The notes under the pieces were generated by a model that worked only from the letters and a program-made list of their open reading frames with translations, had not been told where the DNA came from and did no database searches. Of a stretch of 64,000 bases of DNA, positions 28,209 to 38,173 are shown piece by piece (positions within the stretch are counted from its first letter, which is position 1; the number at the start of each line of letters is the position of its first letter). Origin of the DNA: Porphyridium purpureum (lineage: Eukaryota; Rhodophyta; Bangiophyceae; Porphyridiales; Porphyridiaceae). Position numbers and translations under genes: made by a program. The stretch covers positions 2,356,001 through 2,420,000 of the forward strand of contig VRMN01000001.1 in the NCBI GenBank assembly GCA_008690995.1. Direction: 5' to 3'.

Positions 28209-29537
28209 ATGGCGCCAAGCGTCGCAGGCACGTACCGGCGCCACAGTGGCGGCGCCGTACCGGGACGATCAAAGGCCTACTGTGTAAAGGCACCGCCGCC
28301 GGAGAACGTCCCTCCGCTCTCGATCTCGGATGATACCCTGGATCCGCCGAAACCGCAGCCGCCCGCGAGCCGGCGGCGCGTGACTGTCAAATTCACGTCC
28401 TCGTCACCGCGCGCCGCGAGCACTCCTCGTGGCCCCGTAGAGGCGGCGTCCTCGCGCAAACCATCTTGCGCATCGCTCGGTGCCGTCGGTGTTGCGACTG
28501 GGCCACTCGATACGGGGCTGCTTCAGAGTCCGGAGATTCTGACGCCGAGCTGGCGCAAGCGCAAGAGACTCAGCGAACTTTCCGCTGATTCGCCCCGCTC
28601 AAGCCCCGCTGCCTTGAGTTCGTTATCGGCATGTGGTGGCACCGACGTTGCGACACAACCGGGCAGGCAGACGCGCCGGCAATCATCATGGGAGCGCAAG
28701 AATCCTGCGGCTCAATCGCCCTCCCTTTTGCTGGAACCATCTTTGGGTTTGAATGGCCAAGGCGGACTGCGCATGGACACGTGCAGCTTGGCCGCAGGAG
28801 CAGATGATGTTGATGTATGGTTCGATGAGGAGGAACTCGCATTTCTGGAACGGCACGATGCCGGTGCGCGCGAAGAGCGGCAGCGATTGATGCCATCGTC
28901 CCTGTCACTGCCCACGCCTTCGTCCTCTCCCTCTTTGAAGCCTGGGACCTGCACAAGTAGTCTGGACACGAGTGCGAATGCGTCAATGAAGAAGCGATCC
29001 CGCACCTTTTCGGGATACAAGACCGCGGGCCCGCCACCCGAGGCTTTGGCCCTTCCACTTCCTCTCGAAGCGGCTCGGGAAGTCCAAAATATTCGCAGAA
29101 AGCACGCCTTGAACCAAGAAGCTCGCGCGGCGCACGCAAAGGAGTTTGACGAAAAGGACACAGCGCGTAGGTGGGAAGACGCTTTGCGTGATACATTCAC
29201 CCATGTCGGCAATGCCTTAGGCACTGTGCGTGCGAACGTTGTGGACTTGGAATCGAAAGATGCTCCGCTCGCGTCTTTACTAGCGCAAGCACTGGAGGAG
29301 TTGGAAAAGAGCGTGCAGCGGGTGAAGAAAAGTACCAATCGGTCTATGCAGTCCCTCATCAAACAAAACCTGGAGCAGCAGAGCCCATCGGACGATCTCT
29401 TGCAAGTCCGACACGGAATTCCGCGCTTGGAAGGCGAGCGCTTTTCGATCCCGGCCGGCTACTCGGACGGCACGAACGACGATCGTGGTGTCAGACCGCG
29501 CGTCGGTATTGGTGTGAGTCGAGCGATGCGAATTTAG
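28209..29537 (+). CDS. Ser/Pro-rich protein of unknown function
   Basis: A 442-residue protein from the first ATG; the frame upstream opens at GTG. The first ~280 residues are low complexity, rich in Ser, Pro, Arg and Ala, with basic clusters such as PSWRKRKRL and MKKRSRTFSG that could serve as nuclear signals. An acidic patch DDVDVWFDEEELAFLERHD sits near residue 205. Residues ~285-395 form charged helices (LEAAREVQNIRRKHALNQEA, then LLAQALEELEKSVQRVKKST), a likely coiled coil and probably the only folded part. I do not recognise a family. It may be a nuclear regulatory protein. Confidence 0.5.
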   Translation: MAPSVAGTYRRHSGGAVPGRSKAYCVKAPPPENVPPLSISDDTLDPPKPQPPASRRRVTVKFTSSSPRAASTPRGPVEAASSRKPSCASLGAVGVATGPLDTGLLQSPEILTPSWRKRKRLSELSADSPRSSPAALSSLSACGGTDVATQPGRQTRRQSSWERKNPAAQSPSLLLEPSLGLNGQGGLRMDTCSLAAGADDVDVWFDEEELAFLERHDAGAREERQRLMPSSLSLPTPSSSPSLKPGTCTSSLDTSANASMKKRSRTFSGYKTAGPPPEALALPLPLEAAREVQNIRRKHALNQEARAAHAKEFDEKDTARRWEDALRDTFTHVGNALGTVRANVVDLESKDAPLASLLAQALEELEKSVQRVKKSTNRSMQSLIKQNLEQQSPSDDLLQVRHGIPRLEGERFSIPAGYSDGTNDDRGVRPRVGIGVSRAMRI

Positions 29538-29818
29538 GCTATTTCGGTGGATGCTGTAATTGTTGTACGATTTCCTTGAGTTGGGTCGCTGTTGCGTACG
29601 AGAGCGGGCTTCGCGTAGTCGTTGAATGTGTCCCGTCTCCTGGACAATGAGAAGCAAACCATGAAATATGAAAAAAGAGTGTATAAAATGATTTAAAAAA
29701 TGAAGCTTCTCGATGACGTCGGTCTCCGCGGAAAGGGGTAGAACGGCGAGGAGCATAACTTTCTTCGTGGCGTTGGCAGCAGCGAGCCTTCTCCGGTATC
29801 ACTTCCGGAGCCCTTGTC

Positions 29819-30928
29819 ATGGCAATGCACGCGACGCTCCGCGCTTTGGCCCGCTGCTCGAATCCGCGCGCTTACCATCCTACCCACGCCGGCACGCGAT
29901 TCAATAAGATTACCGAGCAGACAAGCACAAGATGGCGTCTTGAAGTGCTAGGCGTAGGTCCTGCGCCCGCGTTTTGTCGCAAGTTACAGCGTGGCTTCTG
30001 CACGATTACTGATGCGGTGGATCAAGGTGAGAGCGTAACAAGCGCTGTTCAAGATGGACTTGCGGGGGGAGATGAATGGCACGAAGAAACGGCATCCGCG
30101 CCTCCGCAGAAAACACCTGTGCTCTTGTCAGATCTCCCAAAGGAACTTGTGGACAAGTATGTGCATAAGCTGGGCTCGTGGCGAACCACTTTCAGGACTC
30201 CCGTTTATACGCTGCCATACCTTGAGGCTCCGGATGAGGAGATTGCAACCATGGACAAAGACATGATACGAGTGCTGCTCAAAGCATATGGCGAGCGCGT
30301 GTGGGTGCCCATGAAAGGATACATTAAGCCAAAAGGAAAGCAATCGAGGATTGAAAAGAACAAAAAGCTGCTCAACGAGCAAAAGGAGCAATGGCCAGAA
30401 ATCTGGCGCAGGCGTCTGCGAATCAGTACACAGATCACCAACAAGCAGCAGGTAAAGCGCGGCACAGTGGTCAGTAACAAAATGGATCGGACTGTCAATG
30501 TGGCCGTGCGCGTGGTTAAGTATGTGCCAAAGTTTAACAAGCACTATTTCAAGCACCACAAATTCTTTGCGCATGATGAGTACAATCTATGTCGCGAAGG
30601 AGACGAAGTCGCCATCAAGCAGCTCAAGACAGGCAATTTGACAGAGCGGAAAAACTGGGTGATCATAGAGAATTATGGTAGCCGCGTGTTGAAGAAAGAT
30701 CCGCGAAAGGAACTTCTCCTTGCGTACATCGAGCAGCGCTTACTCATCGAAAGGCTCGAAAGAGAGACGAAGCGTAAGATCCGGCCGTATCCCAAAATAT
30801 CCCGGCAGGAGCAGCTCAAGGCCGAACTCGACGCTGCAGTTGCTATGCGTGACCTGAGCATCACAATACCACCGATCCCGGGTCAAGAAAGCGCAGATAG
30901 CCAATCGCAGGATAGCGGGTCGATCTAA
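29819..30928 (+). CDS. Mitochondrial small-subunit ribosomal protein uS17m
   Basis: uS17 binds 16S-type rRNA in the small ribosomal subunit. The core lies at residues ~215-285: VKRGTVVSNKMDRTVNV, then KYVPKFNKHYFKHHKFFAHDE and CREGDEVAIKQLKTGNLTERKNWV, all matching the uS17 OB-fold. The 369-residue length is more than three times that of bacterial uS17. The N-terminal ~70 residues are Arg/Ala-rich with few acids, as expected for a mitochondrial presequence. A further ~140-residue extension and a charged ~80-residue C-terminal helix (RQEQLKAELDAAVAMRD) surround the core. Mitochondrial rather than plastid location is inferred, since red algal plastids usually keep their own rps17. The ATG at 29819 is the first in frame. 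Confidence 0.82.
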   Translation: MAMHATLRALARCSNPRAYHPTHAGTRFNKITEQTSTRWRLEVLGVGPAPAFCRKLQRGFCTITDAVDQGESVTSAVQDGLAGGDEWHEETASAPPQKTPVLLSDLPKELVDKYVHKLGSWRTTFRTPVYTLPYLEAPDEEIATMDKDMIRVLLKAYGERVWVPMKGYIKPKGKQSRIEKNKKLLNEQKEQWPEIWRRRLRISTQITNKQQVKRGTVVSNKMDRTVNVAVRVVKYVPKFNKHYFKHHKFFAHDEYNLCREGDEVAIKQLKTGNLTERKNWVIIENYGSRVLKKDPRKELLLAYIEQRLLIERLERETKRKIRPYPKISRQEQLKAELDAAVAMRDLSITIPPIPGQESADSQSQDSGSI

Positions 30929-31089
30929 GCTGGCAAGGCGGTACGTCAAATAAAGCGTTTCCAAGACTGCGCGGGCGGAGGCGGCCTCGCCAGCTGCGGC
31001 GTAACCAATCGTCATCCTCTGTCGAAAGTTCGTGTGAAAACTACTTTGCCAGTTGGCCAGCAAGAAGGTGAGAGATCGATGACGTCTCG

Positions 31090-32235
31090 ATGCTGCATGT
31101 TAGCGCGATCAACTGGGGGGTTAGAATGGCCCGTCCAGCGGCAGCCAGTCGAAGTCGGCGCGAGCACAGGCCGCCCGGAATACCATCGGTAGCATCGAAG
31201 CGGCGCGGGACAGCTCCCATCTTTTCGTCCTCGCTTGGTATTGGGGTAACCGCGGCCGCTGCGGCAGTGCTGCTGGCTGGGGCATGTCGAACGTTTTATT
31301 GGCCTCGCTCGGTGAGCCACGGATCATTAACTGCCGTGTCTTCTTCAGCGTCGCAATCACCCTCGCCATCGCCGCCCGCGGGGGAGGAACATCAAGCGAC
31401 CCTTGGCGTGCTGAATGCGCCCGTCTACTCGTATCAGTTACATGACACCCACGTTCATGACACGGACTCGTTCACACAAGGATTGCTGAGCATTGGACGT
31501 GGCCAGTTCCTGGAATCGTCAGGAGGTTTTGGCGACAGCACGATACGCAGGTTCACACTCGGTCAGAGGAAGGCAGACCAGAAGGAGCTTCTACCCGGAA
31601 CGCTTTTCGGCGAGGGAATCGAAATCGTGGGAGACAAACTGTACCAAATTACGTGGCTGAGCGAGCAAGGTCTGATCTATGACGCCGCGACCCTCCAGCT
31701 CACCGGTGAATGGAAATACAAAGGGGCTGGATGGGGGCTTGCGTACGTGCCGGAGCTGGGTACCTTGTTCATGAGCAACGGCACGTCACTTCTGACTCGA
31801 TTTGATCCGCAATCACTGGAGCCTCTCGCCAGCAATCCGCATGTGCGTGTCTTCGACGGCCCGAATGAGATCCATCTGCTGAATGACATGCAGTATGTCC
31901 GCGGAGAACTGTGGGCAAACATTTTCGGGTCCATGCTGGTAGCGAGAATCGACCCCGCAACTGGCAAAGTGAACAGCTGGGTCGACTTTACTGGTATTCT
32001 TCGACAGGAGCACATGGTCGGTCATGAGAATGTGAAACTGGACGTGTTCAACGGCATTGCGTTCGACGACGCCACCGGGCACGCGTTTGTCACGGGCAAG
32101 CGATGGCCTGTGCTTTTCGAAGTGAGCGTGCGCAACGATCACCCGTACAGCAAATCGCGCAAACAGCAGCTCCAGCCTTTCTTCCTGTACCCCGAGCGGC
32201 TCGCGCGCGTGCAACGCGCAGTCGGCACCGCCTGA
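31090..32235 (+). CDS. Glutaminyl-peptide cyclotransferase (plant/bacterial type)
   Basis: This enzyme converts N-terminal glutamine of peptides to pyroglutamate. It belongs to the beta-propeller glutamine cyclotransferase family, unrelated to the animal zinc enzyme. The N-terminal ~45 residues are Arg-rich and precede one hydrophobic segment (LGIGVTAAAAAVLLAGACRTF), giving a type II membrane anchor or signal sequence for the secretory pathway. The propeller occupies residues ~105-365: DSFTQGLLSIGRGQFLESSG, STIRRFTLGQ, LNDMQYVRGELWANIFGS, then KVNSWVDFTGIL and the closing NGIAFDDATGHAFVTGKRW. All the blades' signature segments are present. The first ATG (31090) is used; another at 31126 would shorten the cytosolic tail by 12 residues. 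Confidence 0.87.
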   Translation: MLHVSAINWGVRMARPAAASRSRREHRPPGIPSVASKRRGTAPIFSSSLGIGVTAAAAAVLLAGACRTFYWPRSVSHGSLTAVSSSASQSPSPSPPAGEEHQATLGVLNAPVYSYQLHDTHVHDTDSFTQGLLSIGRGQFLESSGGFGDSTIRRFTLGQRKADQKELLPGTLFGEGIEIVGDKLYQITWLSEQGLIYDAATLQLTGEWKYKGAGWGLAYVPELGTLFMSNGTSLLTRFDPQSLEPLASNPHVRVFDGPNEIHLLNDMQYVRGELWANIFGSMLVARIDPATGKVNSWVDFTGILRQEHMVGHENVKLDVFNGIAFDDATGHAFVTGKRWPVLFEVSVRNDHPYSKSRKQQLQPFFLYPERLARVQRAVGTA

Positions 32236-32308
32236 ACAGTTGCCGTGCGCAAGACGAAGTGCGGGGCGTATCACGCCTCGCATGGCTCCTCACACTTCCG
32301 CACAACTA

Positions 32309-32364
32309 TCACTGTACTTAGTGTACGCCACCTAAAGAGGTACACTCAGATTATGGTACAGTGA
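32309..32364. promoter_or_regulatory. Inverted pair of TCACTGTAC motifs upstream of the CPBP protease
   Basis: TCACTGTAC at 32309-32317 faces GTACAGTGA at 32356-32364, with two further GTAC elements (GTGTACGCC, GGTACACTC) between them. The pair lies 38-93 bp upstream of the ATG at 32402, the closest placement of this recurring motif to a start codon in the window. Confidence 0.45.
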
Positions 32365-32401
32365 AGTTCAAGCGGGTGTGCAGTTTGTCGAGCCTAGTTT
32401 G

Positions 32402-33775
32402 ATGAGGTCGGCCGCGAGAACGGGCTTTGATGCGACAGCAGTGGAAACAGGGACGGGACAGCGGGTCGAGGAAAGATTGGAGGGGGGGTTCATGGTGGCG
32501 GCGACATTTGTGGCTGCGCCACTCGGCGTGCCCGCGATCGATCGTTCGCGCGTCGACGCGTTGTGCACGCCTCGTGGGGCTCCCGCGTTTCGGTTAGCGC
32601 TGCCCCGCGTGAGGAGTCAGCTACTGTGGCGCAGCGTACCGACAATTGCCCGCGCCGCCGCGGCACAGGGCGTTCCCCCGCGCGATGAAAGCTCGGAGCC
32701 TGCCGACGCCGCCGTCGAACAGGATGAACAGGAACGCTCAAGACCCAAGTGGGCCCCAAAGTGGATGCCGGATTGGTTGGTGTACGTAAAGGACCGTCCG
32801 TGGCTACAGCTCGCGCTGATCATGCCCCTGTATGTAGTGCACCTGCTTGTGTTTTCAAAGGTCTCGTTTCCGCTCCCGAAACGTCTCATTCTGCATGAAA
32901 AAATGACCCAGCTGGGTATGGACTCGATCACTGGCTTCATTGTGCTGTTCATCACCGCACTGTGGCGAAAGACCATGAAGCTTGGTTCCATGTGCCCAAA
33001 TCTGCTTGCTGCGGATCAGAATAACCCGCCGTGGAAGATTCCGCGCGAGCAAAAACGCAAGATTGTCTCCACGACAGTGATCCTTACCGTGGCGTACATC
33101 TTTTCCGGGTACGGCGCGTTGGTGTGGGAGCAGCTGCTCTTAGCTTTGTCGGCGATAGGACTACCGCTCACCGTGCCGACTCTTCGAGCGTGGAAGGTGC
33201 TTCTCGGGCATCTGATGTGGGTTTACATGGGCTGCAAGATCCTGGATCAGCAGCTGAAACCATTCTTCCCGCCGGAAGGCCAGTGGCTGAGGCTAGAATT
33301 CAAGGAAAATTGGGGCTGGTGGGCCATTGGCGGCTACTATGTGTCTGCGCTCTTGTTTAACATCGCCGACTTGGTCAACCAACTCGTGCTCCCGCCGTCC
33401 ATTTTCAACGGTGAGACCGTGGTGTCGAAGCTGATCAACCCTGAGAATCGCGACATGCTTGCGATGGCAATCGGAAGCATTGGTCCTTGTGTGACAGCAC
33501 CCGTTTTTGAGGAGGTCTTGTATCGCGGTTTCTTGCTGCCCGCACTGGTATTTTACTTGCCCCTCTGGGCCTCCCTACCGATTTCATCAGTGCTATTCGC
33601 GGCTCACCATCTAAACCCGGGAGGCATGATTCCGCTCACTGTGCTTGGCCTGGCATGGGCAATCCTGTACACACGGTCTCGGAACGTGCTGGTCACGATC
33701 ATTATTCATGCTATGTGGAACAGTCGCGTTTTTCTTGGCTCGCTCATTGGGTTGGATTTCTTAAGACATGGATAG
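32402..33775 (+). CDS. CPBP-family (CAAX/Abi) intramembrane protease, probably plastid
   Basis: CPBP proteases are multi-pass membrane glutamic proteases; plant members sit in the plastid envelope. The protein has 457 residues from the first ATG; a second ATG at 32492 also gives a good transit-like start (MVAATFVAAPLGVP). The N-terminal ~110 residues are Ala/Arg-rich with an acidic end, consistent with a transit peptide. About seven hydrophobic helices follow. The catalytic motifs are all present: FEEVLYRG (Glu370, Glu371, Arg375), LFAAHH (His402) and IIIHAMWN (His436, Asn440). The hydrophilic loop between the early helices (MCPNLLAADQNNPPWKIPRE) is longer than in bacterial relatives. The substrate is unknown. 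Confidence 0.85.
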   Translation: MRSAARTGFDATAVETGTGQRVEERLEGGFMVAATFVAAPLGVPAIDRSRVDALCTPRGAPAFRLALPRVRSQLLWRSVPTIARAAAAQGVPPRDESSEPADAAVEQDEQERSRPKWAPKWMPDWLVYVKDRPWLQLALIMPLYVVHLLVFSKVSFPLPKRLILHEKMTQLGMDSITGFIVLFITALWRKTMKLGSMCPNLLAADQNNPPWKIPREQKRKIVSTTVILTVAYIFSGYGALVWEQLLLALSAIGLPLTVPTLRAWKVLLGHLMWVYMGCKILDQQLKPFFPPEGQWLRLEFKENWGWWAIGGYYVSALLFNIADLVNQLVLPPSIFNGETVVSKLINPENRDMLAMAIGSIGPCVTAPVFEEVLYRGFLLPALVFYLPLWASLPISSVLFAAHHLNPGGMIPLTVLGLAWAILYTRSRNVLVTIIIHAMWNSRVFLGSLIGLDFLRHG

Positions 33776-34042
33776 AAAGTCAGCTTCAGGCGGCGTGCTT
33801 GGATGATCCTGTCTGTCCCGTCAATGGGCTCGGGTAGTCATGTTCTTAAGTTTGCAGCTAGAAGATCGAGAACCTATCGAACTAAAGCATTACCTCCAAA
33901 AGATCCAGAAACTCCCACATGGCACTTCGAGCTGGAATCAGACTCTCGCTCCGTATTTGTCAAGGGAAAAGTGTCGACTTGACCTGCCTTACGCCTCATC
34001 TGGCCAACACAGGTTCTCGGAGCCCGGCGCGGACTACACACT

Positions 34043-35179
34043 ATGAACTGCGGTTTCTTGGAAGTGCCGTGCGTGCTTCGGTGGCAACGGCGGCCGTCGG
34101 AAAGGCCTTCAATCTCGTCTCGCCAGAACATTTCTCCACCGCCACGACCATGCGCGCCGCGCGTGCGCCGAGATCATGGACACACAGCCAGCGCGCACAG
34201 GTCCAGACGTGGTACGGTGAGAAGTGCTGGGAGTGGTGGAGTGGGCGGAGGAGACAATGACCTGTACAAGGTATTGGGCGTCGACAAGACGGCGTCCAAG
34301 GTAGAGATCAAACGCGCGTACCGGCGGCTTGCGCTCAAGGCACATCCAGACGTAAACAAGTCGCCCAATGCGGCCGCCGAGTTTGGGCGAATCCAGCAGG
34401 CGTACGACGTTCTCGCAGACGACGCCAAGCGCCGCGCGTATGATATACGGATGTCGACCGGCGCGTCTGCAGCAAGCGGGCGCCAGCAGAGTCGGTACCG
34501 CCCCTCCGCCAACGCTTGGCAGAAAGAGCAGGAAGCGTACGAGACAAATGACTCGTTCGGCGCAATCTTCAGCGATTTAATGTCAGAGCTGGGCAAGGGC
34601 GTGGCAGGCGTTGCGGGCGCTGCCGGGAGCTCTGGCGGCGCTGGCCTCGTTGACGACTTTCTAACGTTTTTGGAGAAACAGACAGGCGCAGGCTTTGGAG
34701 TGGGTGGGAGCTCGCGTACTGAAGAACGCGAATTTGAAGAGCTTTTGCGGAGTGGCAGTGCGCAAGTGCTCCAGGCCGAGCTCGAGGATGTCGACTTTGT
34801 CCTTGAGATGATGGCGGCTCGCCGTACAAAACTCAGGGAGCAGCAAGTCATGCAGGAGCGACGCCGCGCTACTGCAGTGGAAACGGGCGAACGCGCCAGT
34901 TATGACGCCGAGCTTTCGCGTGTACGGGCAAAGCTGGACAAGGTCGAGCGACAAGTAGACGAGCAGCGCGCTCGCAAAGCCAAAATCGAAGCGGCGCTTT
35001 TGCGCGCCAAGTCGACTCGTGCCGGTGACAAGGACGGCAGACCGAACGTGGCCAGTCCCAACGACGTAGCAGCGCAGCGTGCCTACGCTGCTCAGCAGCG
35101 TGCACAAGAAGCCAAGGCGCGTTCTGAAAAGCAAGTGCTGGAAGAACTCGAACGCATGAAACGCGAGTTGGGTCTGTGA
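34043..35179 (+). CDS. DnaJ (J-domain) protein, probably plastid or mitochondrial
   Basis: J-domain proteins stimulate the ATPase of Hsp70 chaperones. The J domain is at residues ~73-135: [20 protein letters not shown], the essential HPD in LKAHPDVNK, and [21 protein letters not shown]. The 70 residues before it are rich in Arg, Ser and Pro and almost without acids, as in an organelle targeting sequence. After the J domain there is no Gly/Phe or zinc-finger region, so it is not a classical type I or II DnaJ. Instead a Gly/Ala-rich patch and a long charged coiled coil (residues ~250-378, for example [20 protein letters not shown]) make up the C-terminus. This architecture suits a specialised organellar co-chaperone. 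The first ATG is used. Confidence 0.8.
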   Translation: MNCGFLEVPCVLRWQRRPSERPSISSRQNISPPPRPCAPRVRRDHGHTASAHRSRRGTVRSAGSGGVGGGDNDLYKVLGVDKTASKVEIKRAYRRLALKAHPDVNKSPNAAAEFGRIQQAYDVLADDAKRRAYDIRMSTGASAASGRQQSRYRPSANAWQKEQEAYETNDSFGAIFSDLMSELGKGVAGVAGAAGSSGGAGLVDDFLTFLEKQTGAGFGVGGSSRTEEREFEELLRSGSAQVLQAELEDVDFVLEMMAARRTKLREQQVMQERRRATAVETGERASYDAELSRVRAKLDKVERQVDEQRARKAKIEAALLRAKSTRAGDKDGRPNVASPNDVAAQRAYAAQQRAQEAKARSEKQVLEELERMKRELGL

Positions 35180-35262
35180 ACGTCATCGGTGAGGCAGCGT
35201 ATGTGGAACTCAGTTCGTCACATCTAGATGAATTTGGAATGGTAAACAAATAATTGCAAAAG

Positions 35263-35868
35263 TTACTGTCCTTTTTTCTGCATTCTCTCCTTGCGGTGCG
35301 CCAGCAGGCAGTACTGTCGAAAGTTTTTGAGCTCGGCCGCGCATGCCTGCTCAATGATGTTCGAAACAAACCTGCTGCGCGCCATCGAGGCAAGAAACGA
35401 TTGCACATCGTAATCGACGCGCATGATTATCATGGTGCCGGAACCATCCCCACGAGACCCCTTGTCGCCATTGTGATGGAACGATACGCGGCCACGATGC
35501 GTCAATCCGGTCAGACTCTTCCAGCTGATCAACTTACCCACGATAACTTCCTCGTCCATTGCCTCCCACTGGAGAGGTATGGACTGGACGCGTGCCTCCC
35601 AGCTGGTCTTACGCGGCTCAGCCGCATCACGCTTCACGCGTTTCACCGCGCTGCTCCATTCCGGCATGTTTGAAAAGTTTGAGAAGCGGGCGTATGCGAA
35701 GTCGGATGGCACGTTTTCGACAAACGTTTGCACTTCAAATGCGTTCCAGGTCATGCGCGGAGCACTGTGCCGAAGGGGACGCCTACCGCGCACACCAGAG
35801 GCGGAGACGCGGGCTTCTGAGCCCCACGCGCTACCCGTTAGCCCCATAGGCACGATGAAGGCTGCCAT
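35263..35868 (-). CDS. SRPBCC (START-like, cyclase/dehydrase) protein, probably plastid
   Basis: The family forms a helix-grip fold that binds lipids or quinone-like molecules. From the ATG at 35868 the protein has 201 residues. The first ~35 are a good transit peptide (MAAFIVPMGLTGSAWGSEAR), followed by the domain: EVQTFVENVPSDFAYARFSN, MPEWSSAVKRVKRD, WKSLTGLTHRGRVSFHHN, GTMIIMRVDYDV and a closing amphipathic helix IIEQACAAELKNF. The frame is open further upstream with another ATG at 36000, which would add 44 residues without organellar character. The bases just before 35868 form a polypyrimidine tract ending in CAG, so a 5' leader intron is possible. The PiT gene ends about 180 bp upstream on the same strand. 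Confidence 0.7.
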   Translation of the reverse strand: MAAFIVPMGLTGSAWGSEARVSASGVRGRRPLRHSAPRMTWNAFEVQTFVENVPSDFAYARFSNFSNMPEWSSAVKRVKRDAAEPRKTSWEARVQSIPLQWEAMDEEVIVGKLISWKSLTGLTHRGRVSFHHNGDKGSRGDGSGTMIIMRVDYDVQSFLASMARSRFVSNIIEQACAAELKNFRQYCLLAHRKERMQKKGQ

Positions 35869-36050
35869 CTGGAAAAAATGCAAAGCTTGTTTCCCTTGAA
35901 TCGCCTCCCCGACATTCGTTCGAACGAGATTTAATGAATACACTGGCATCCGGGAGGGACACATAAAGATAATCGAAAAACAAGGAACAAAATTCGCCAT
36001 GACAATGGACCGAGCCGCTCTGCGCCGGCCCGCGCCGGATCGAAGCGCGC

Positions 36051-38060
36051 TCACCCTGTGAGACCTGAACACACAAATCCTCGAAACGCGTCGGACGCAT
36101 CGTCGTACCAGAACAGCTGCTGCCCGGCGCAGTATGACAGTGACTGCGGAACAGCAAATTTGTAAGGAGAAAGCACGCACAAGATGAACAACCCGGCGGA
36201 CGAGAGCGCGCAGATGAGTAGCGTGATCACCCAGCCTGCGAAAATACTGGCAAACTGCTTCCAATGGACTGAGTTGATGCGGCCGTCCGCCAAGCCGACG
36301 CCCACCGTGGCGCCGACCTGACAATGTGTTGTACTGACAGGAATACCGAGCGCAGCGGCAACGAGCACCGTTATGCTCGCACCAAACTCGATGCAAAAGC
36401 CGCGCGAGGCAGTTATTTTCGTCAACTTCTTGCCAAGTGCCAAAATCACCTTGTAACCCCATGCTGCAAGTCCTACCGTGATCCCAATGCCACCGATCGC
36501 CAGCACCCAAACAGGAATTCGTATGAACGCAGACGAATACGTTGCAAAACAACCTGGGTTGCAGTCTGAATAGCACGTCGAATCGCCTGCAAAAGATCCT
36601 GTTTCCGAGTACAACGAAAACGTCGCATTCTGCGCAGAAGACGTTTGCCCAGTAAGGTAGCCAAATTCAACCACACACTGCCAGTATTCCACGCCGCCAA
36701 TTTCTCCACAATATGCCTGACCATTTGGTATAGGGGCACCGTTTGCAACGACAGTCCCGTTTAGCGCACCACCACCAGTCAATGTGACACTGCTCGAAAA
36801 GGAAGACACTGTGCGCCGCGAAAGATTGCCCCCGTCCTGATACAGTTGCAGAACCGTGGTAAAGGGTGCAACCGCGTTTGCAACATCGTTGGCGCCATGC
36901 GAGAAGGAGTCAAAAGCAGCAGTGGCAACCTGAAGCCATGAGAAGACGTGTTCCGCTTTGGGATCGAAAACTTCGGCTCGCGCGTGGCGCTCCTGCACTT
37001 CCGAATCTTGTTGCACATCTGCTTCCGGATCCAAAGAAACGTGGAGTCCTATTCTCTGCAAATAGTTCGACACTTGGTCCTGGCGATGACGCGTCGATAC
37101 AAGGTCGGGGTTTTTGATTTCGAGAATCTGGCGCTCTTCCCATTGGTTGAGCCTTTTCTTCTGATACGGTACAAGAATGAACCAGGTCATGGCCATGACA
37201 ACAATGGCCGCGCCCAGGCCAATCAGCGCATTCCAAGCTCTGAGCTCTTCGGCCTGCTCCCAAAGTACGAAAAAGACGATCAAGAACGCCACGAGACCAT
37301 AGAAGAGCGGTGCGAACAATAGCCCATTGCGCACTGGATTATCAGCCCGAAGAACAAAACGTCGAACGAGCAAGAAGAAGGTGACAGAAATGAGTCCCGC
37401 CGCAACAGGCGAAACGAACCAAGAAATAAAAATACCGACGACGCCTTGGAGCTTTTCAAAACCGGAACCTTCCGAAATCCAGACCACTGCATCAACGCCG
37501 CGGTACGCAAGACCAATTCCAATGTACGCACCCACAATAGTGTGTGTTGTTGACACCGGCAGTTCAAGAAAGGTTGCGGTGATGAGCCAGGATCCTGCGG
37601 ATAGGAGCGTAATGAAATTTCCTATCATAAGCACTTCTGGCCCGTTGAGAGCGCCCTTCTCGCGATTGGTGGGGTCAAAGTAGTCGACGTTCAGAATCCC
37701 CTTGCGAATCGTCGAGGACACGCGAGAACCCAACAGTAGGGCGCCAAGAAACTCCATCACTGCGGCCACCACGCACGCCATCTTGAGCGAAACGCTGCCC
37801 GCACCCACAGACGTGGCAAAGGCGTTTGCCACATCGTTCGCGCCAATACCCCATGCGGTGATAAACATGGCAATGCCCGTGATCACCACAAGCCACAAGT
37901 AGAAATCGGTCGTCGTGACTTGCGCAGAGTCCAACAGCGCAAACGACGTGCCGTCCAAGGGCCACACGGCCTCCCCAGGCGGCGGACTCCATGGGGCTGG
38001 CGTCGGATACTCCAAAAAGTCCCGCACCACCGCCACTGCGCCGCCGCTCGCCGCACTCAT
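36051..38060 (-). CDS. PiT-family (PHO4) sodium/phosphate symporter
   Basis: PiT transporters import inorganic phosphate with Na+ or H+. The 669-residue protein has the two inverted PD001131-type halves, each with the signature: GIGANDVANAFATSVGAG near residue 72 and SHGANDVANAVAPF near residue 397. It also has the paired LELPVSTTHTIVG and LGIPVSTTHCQVG segments. About ten to twelve hydrophobic helices are visible. A hydrophilic loop of ~90 residues lies in the middle (charged, KKRLNQWEERQILEIK onward). A second extracellular-type loop after the second signature is Cys/Asn-rich, with several NxS/T glycosylation sequons. The ATG at 38060 is the first in frame. Plasma-membrane location is inferred from the glycosylatable loop and lack of a transit peptide. 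Confidence 0.93.
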   Translation of the reverse strand: MSAASGGAVAVVRDFLEYPTPAPWSPPPGEAVWPLDGTSFALLDSAQVTTTDFYLWLVVITGIAMFITAWGIGANDVANAFATSVGAGSVSLKMACVVAAVMEFLGALLLGSRVSSTIRKGILNVDYFDPTNREKGALNGPEVLMIGNFITLLSAGSWLITATFLELPVSTTHTIVGAYIGIGLAYRGVDAVVWISEGSGFEKLQGVVGIFISWFVSPVAAGLISVTFFLLVRRFVLRADNPVRNGLLFAPLFYGLVAFLIVFFVLWEQAEELRAWNALIGLGAAIVVMAMTWFILVPYQKKRLNQWEERQILEIKNPDLVSTRHRQDQVSNYLQRIGLHVSLDPEADVQQDSEVQERHARAEVFDPKAEHVFSWLQVATAAFDSFSHGANDVANAVAPFTTVLQLYQDGGNLSRRTVSSFSSSVTLTGGGALNGTVVANGAPIPNGQAYCGEIGGVEYWQCVVEFGYLTGQTSSAQNATFSLYSETGSFAGDSTCYSDCNPGCFATYSSAFIRIPVWVLAIGGIGITVGLAAWGYKVILALGKKLTKITASRGFCIEFGASITVLVAAALGIPVSTTHCQVGATVGVGLADGRINSVHWKQFASIFAGWVITLLICALSSAGLFILCVLSPYKFAVPQSLSYCAGQQLFWYDDASDAFRGFVCSGLTG

Positions 38061-38173
38061 AACGTTTCTTCAACGCCCTGCTCCCACCAACCGATTTTCC
38101 GTCCAGGCGGGTTGAGGCGGACTGCTACAACCAGGACAGATTATCTGGCTGTCCTTGTGGGGGATGAGACGCA

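Noticed and set aside
35869-36576. N-terminal extension of the SRPBCC frame reaching into the PiT gene
   Set aside because: Beyond ~36050 it is the reverse-frame shadow of the PiT coding sequence on the same strand, with no protein character.
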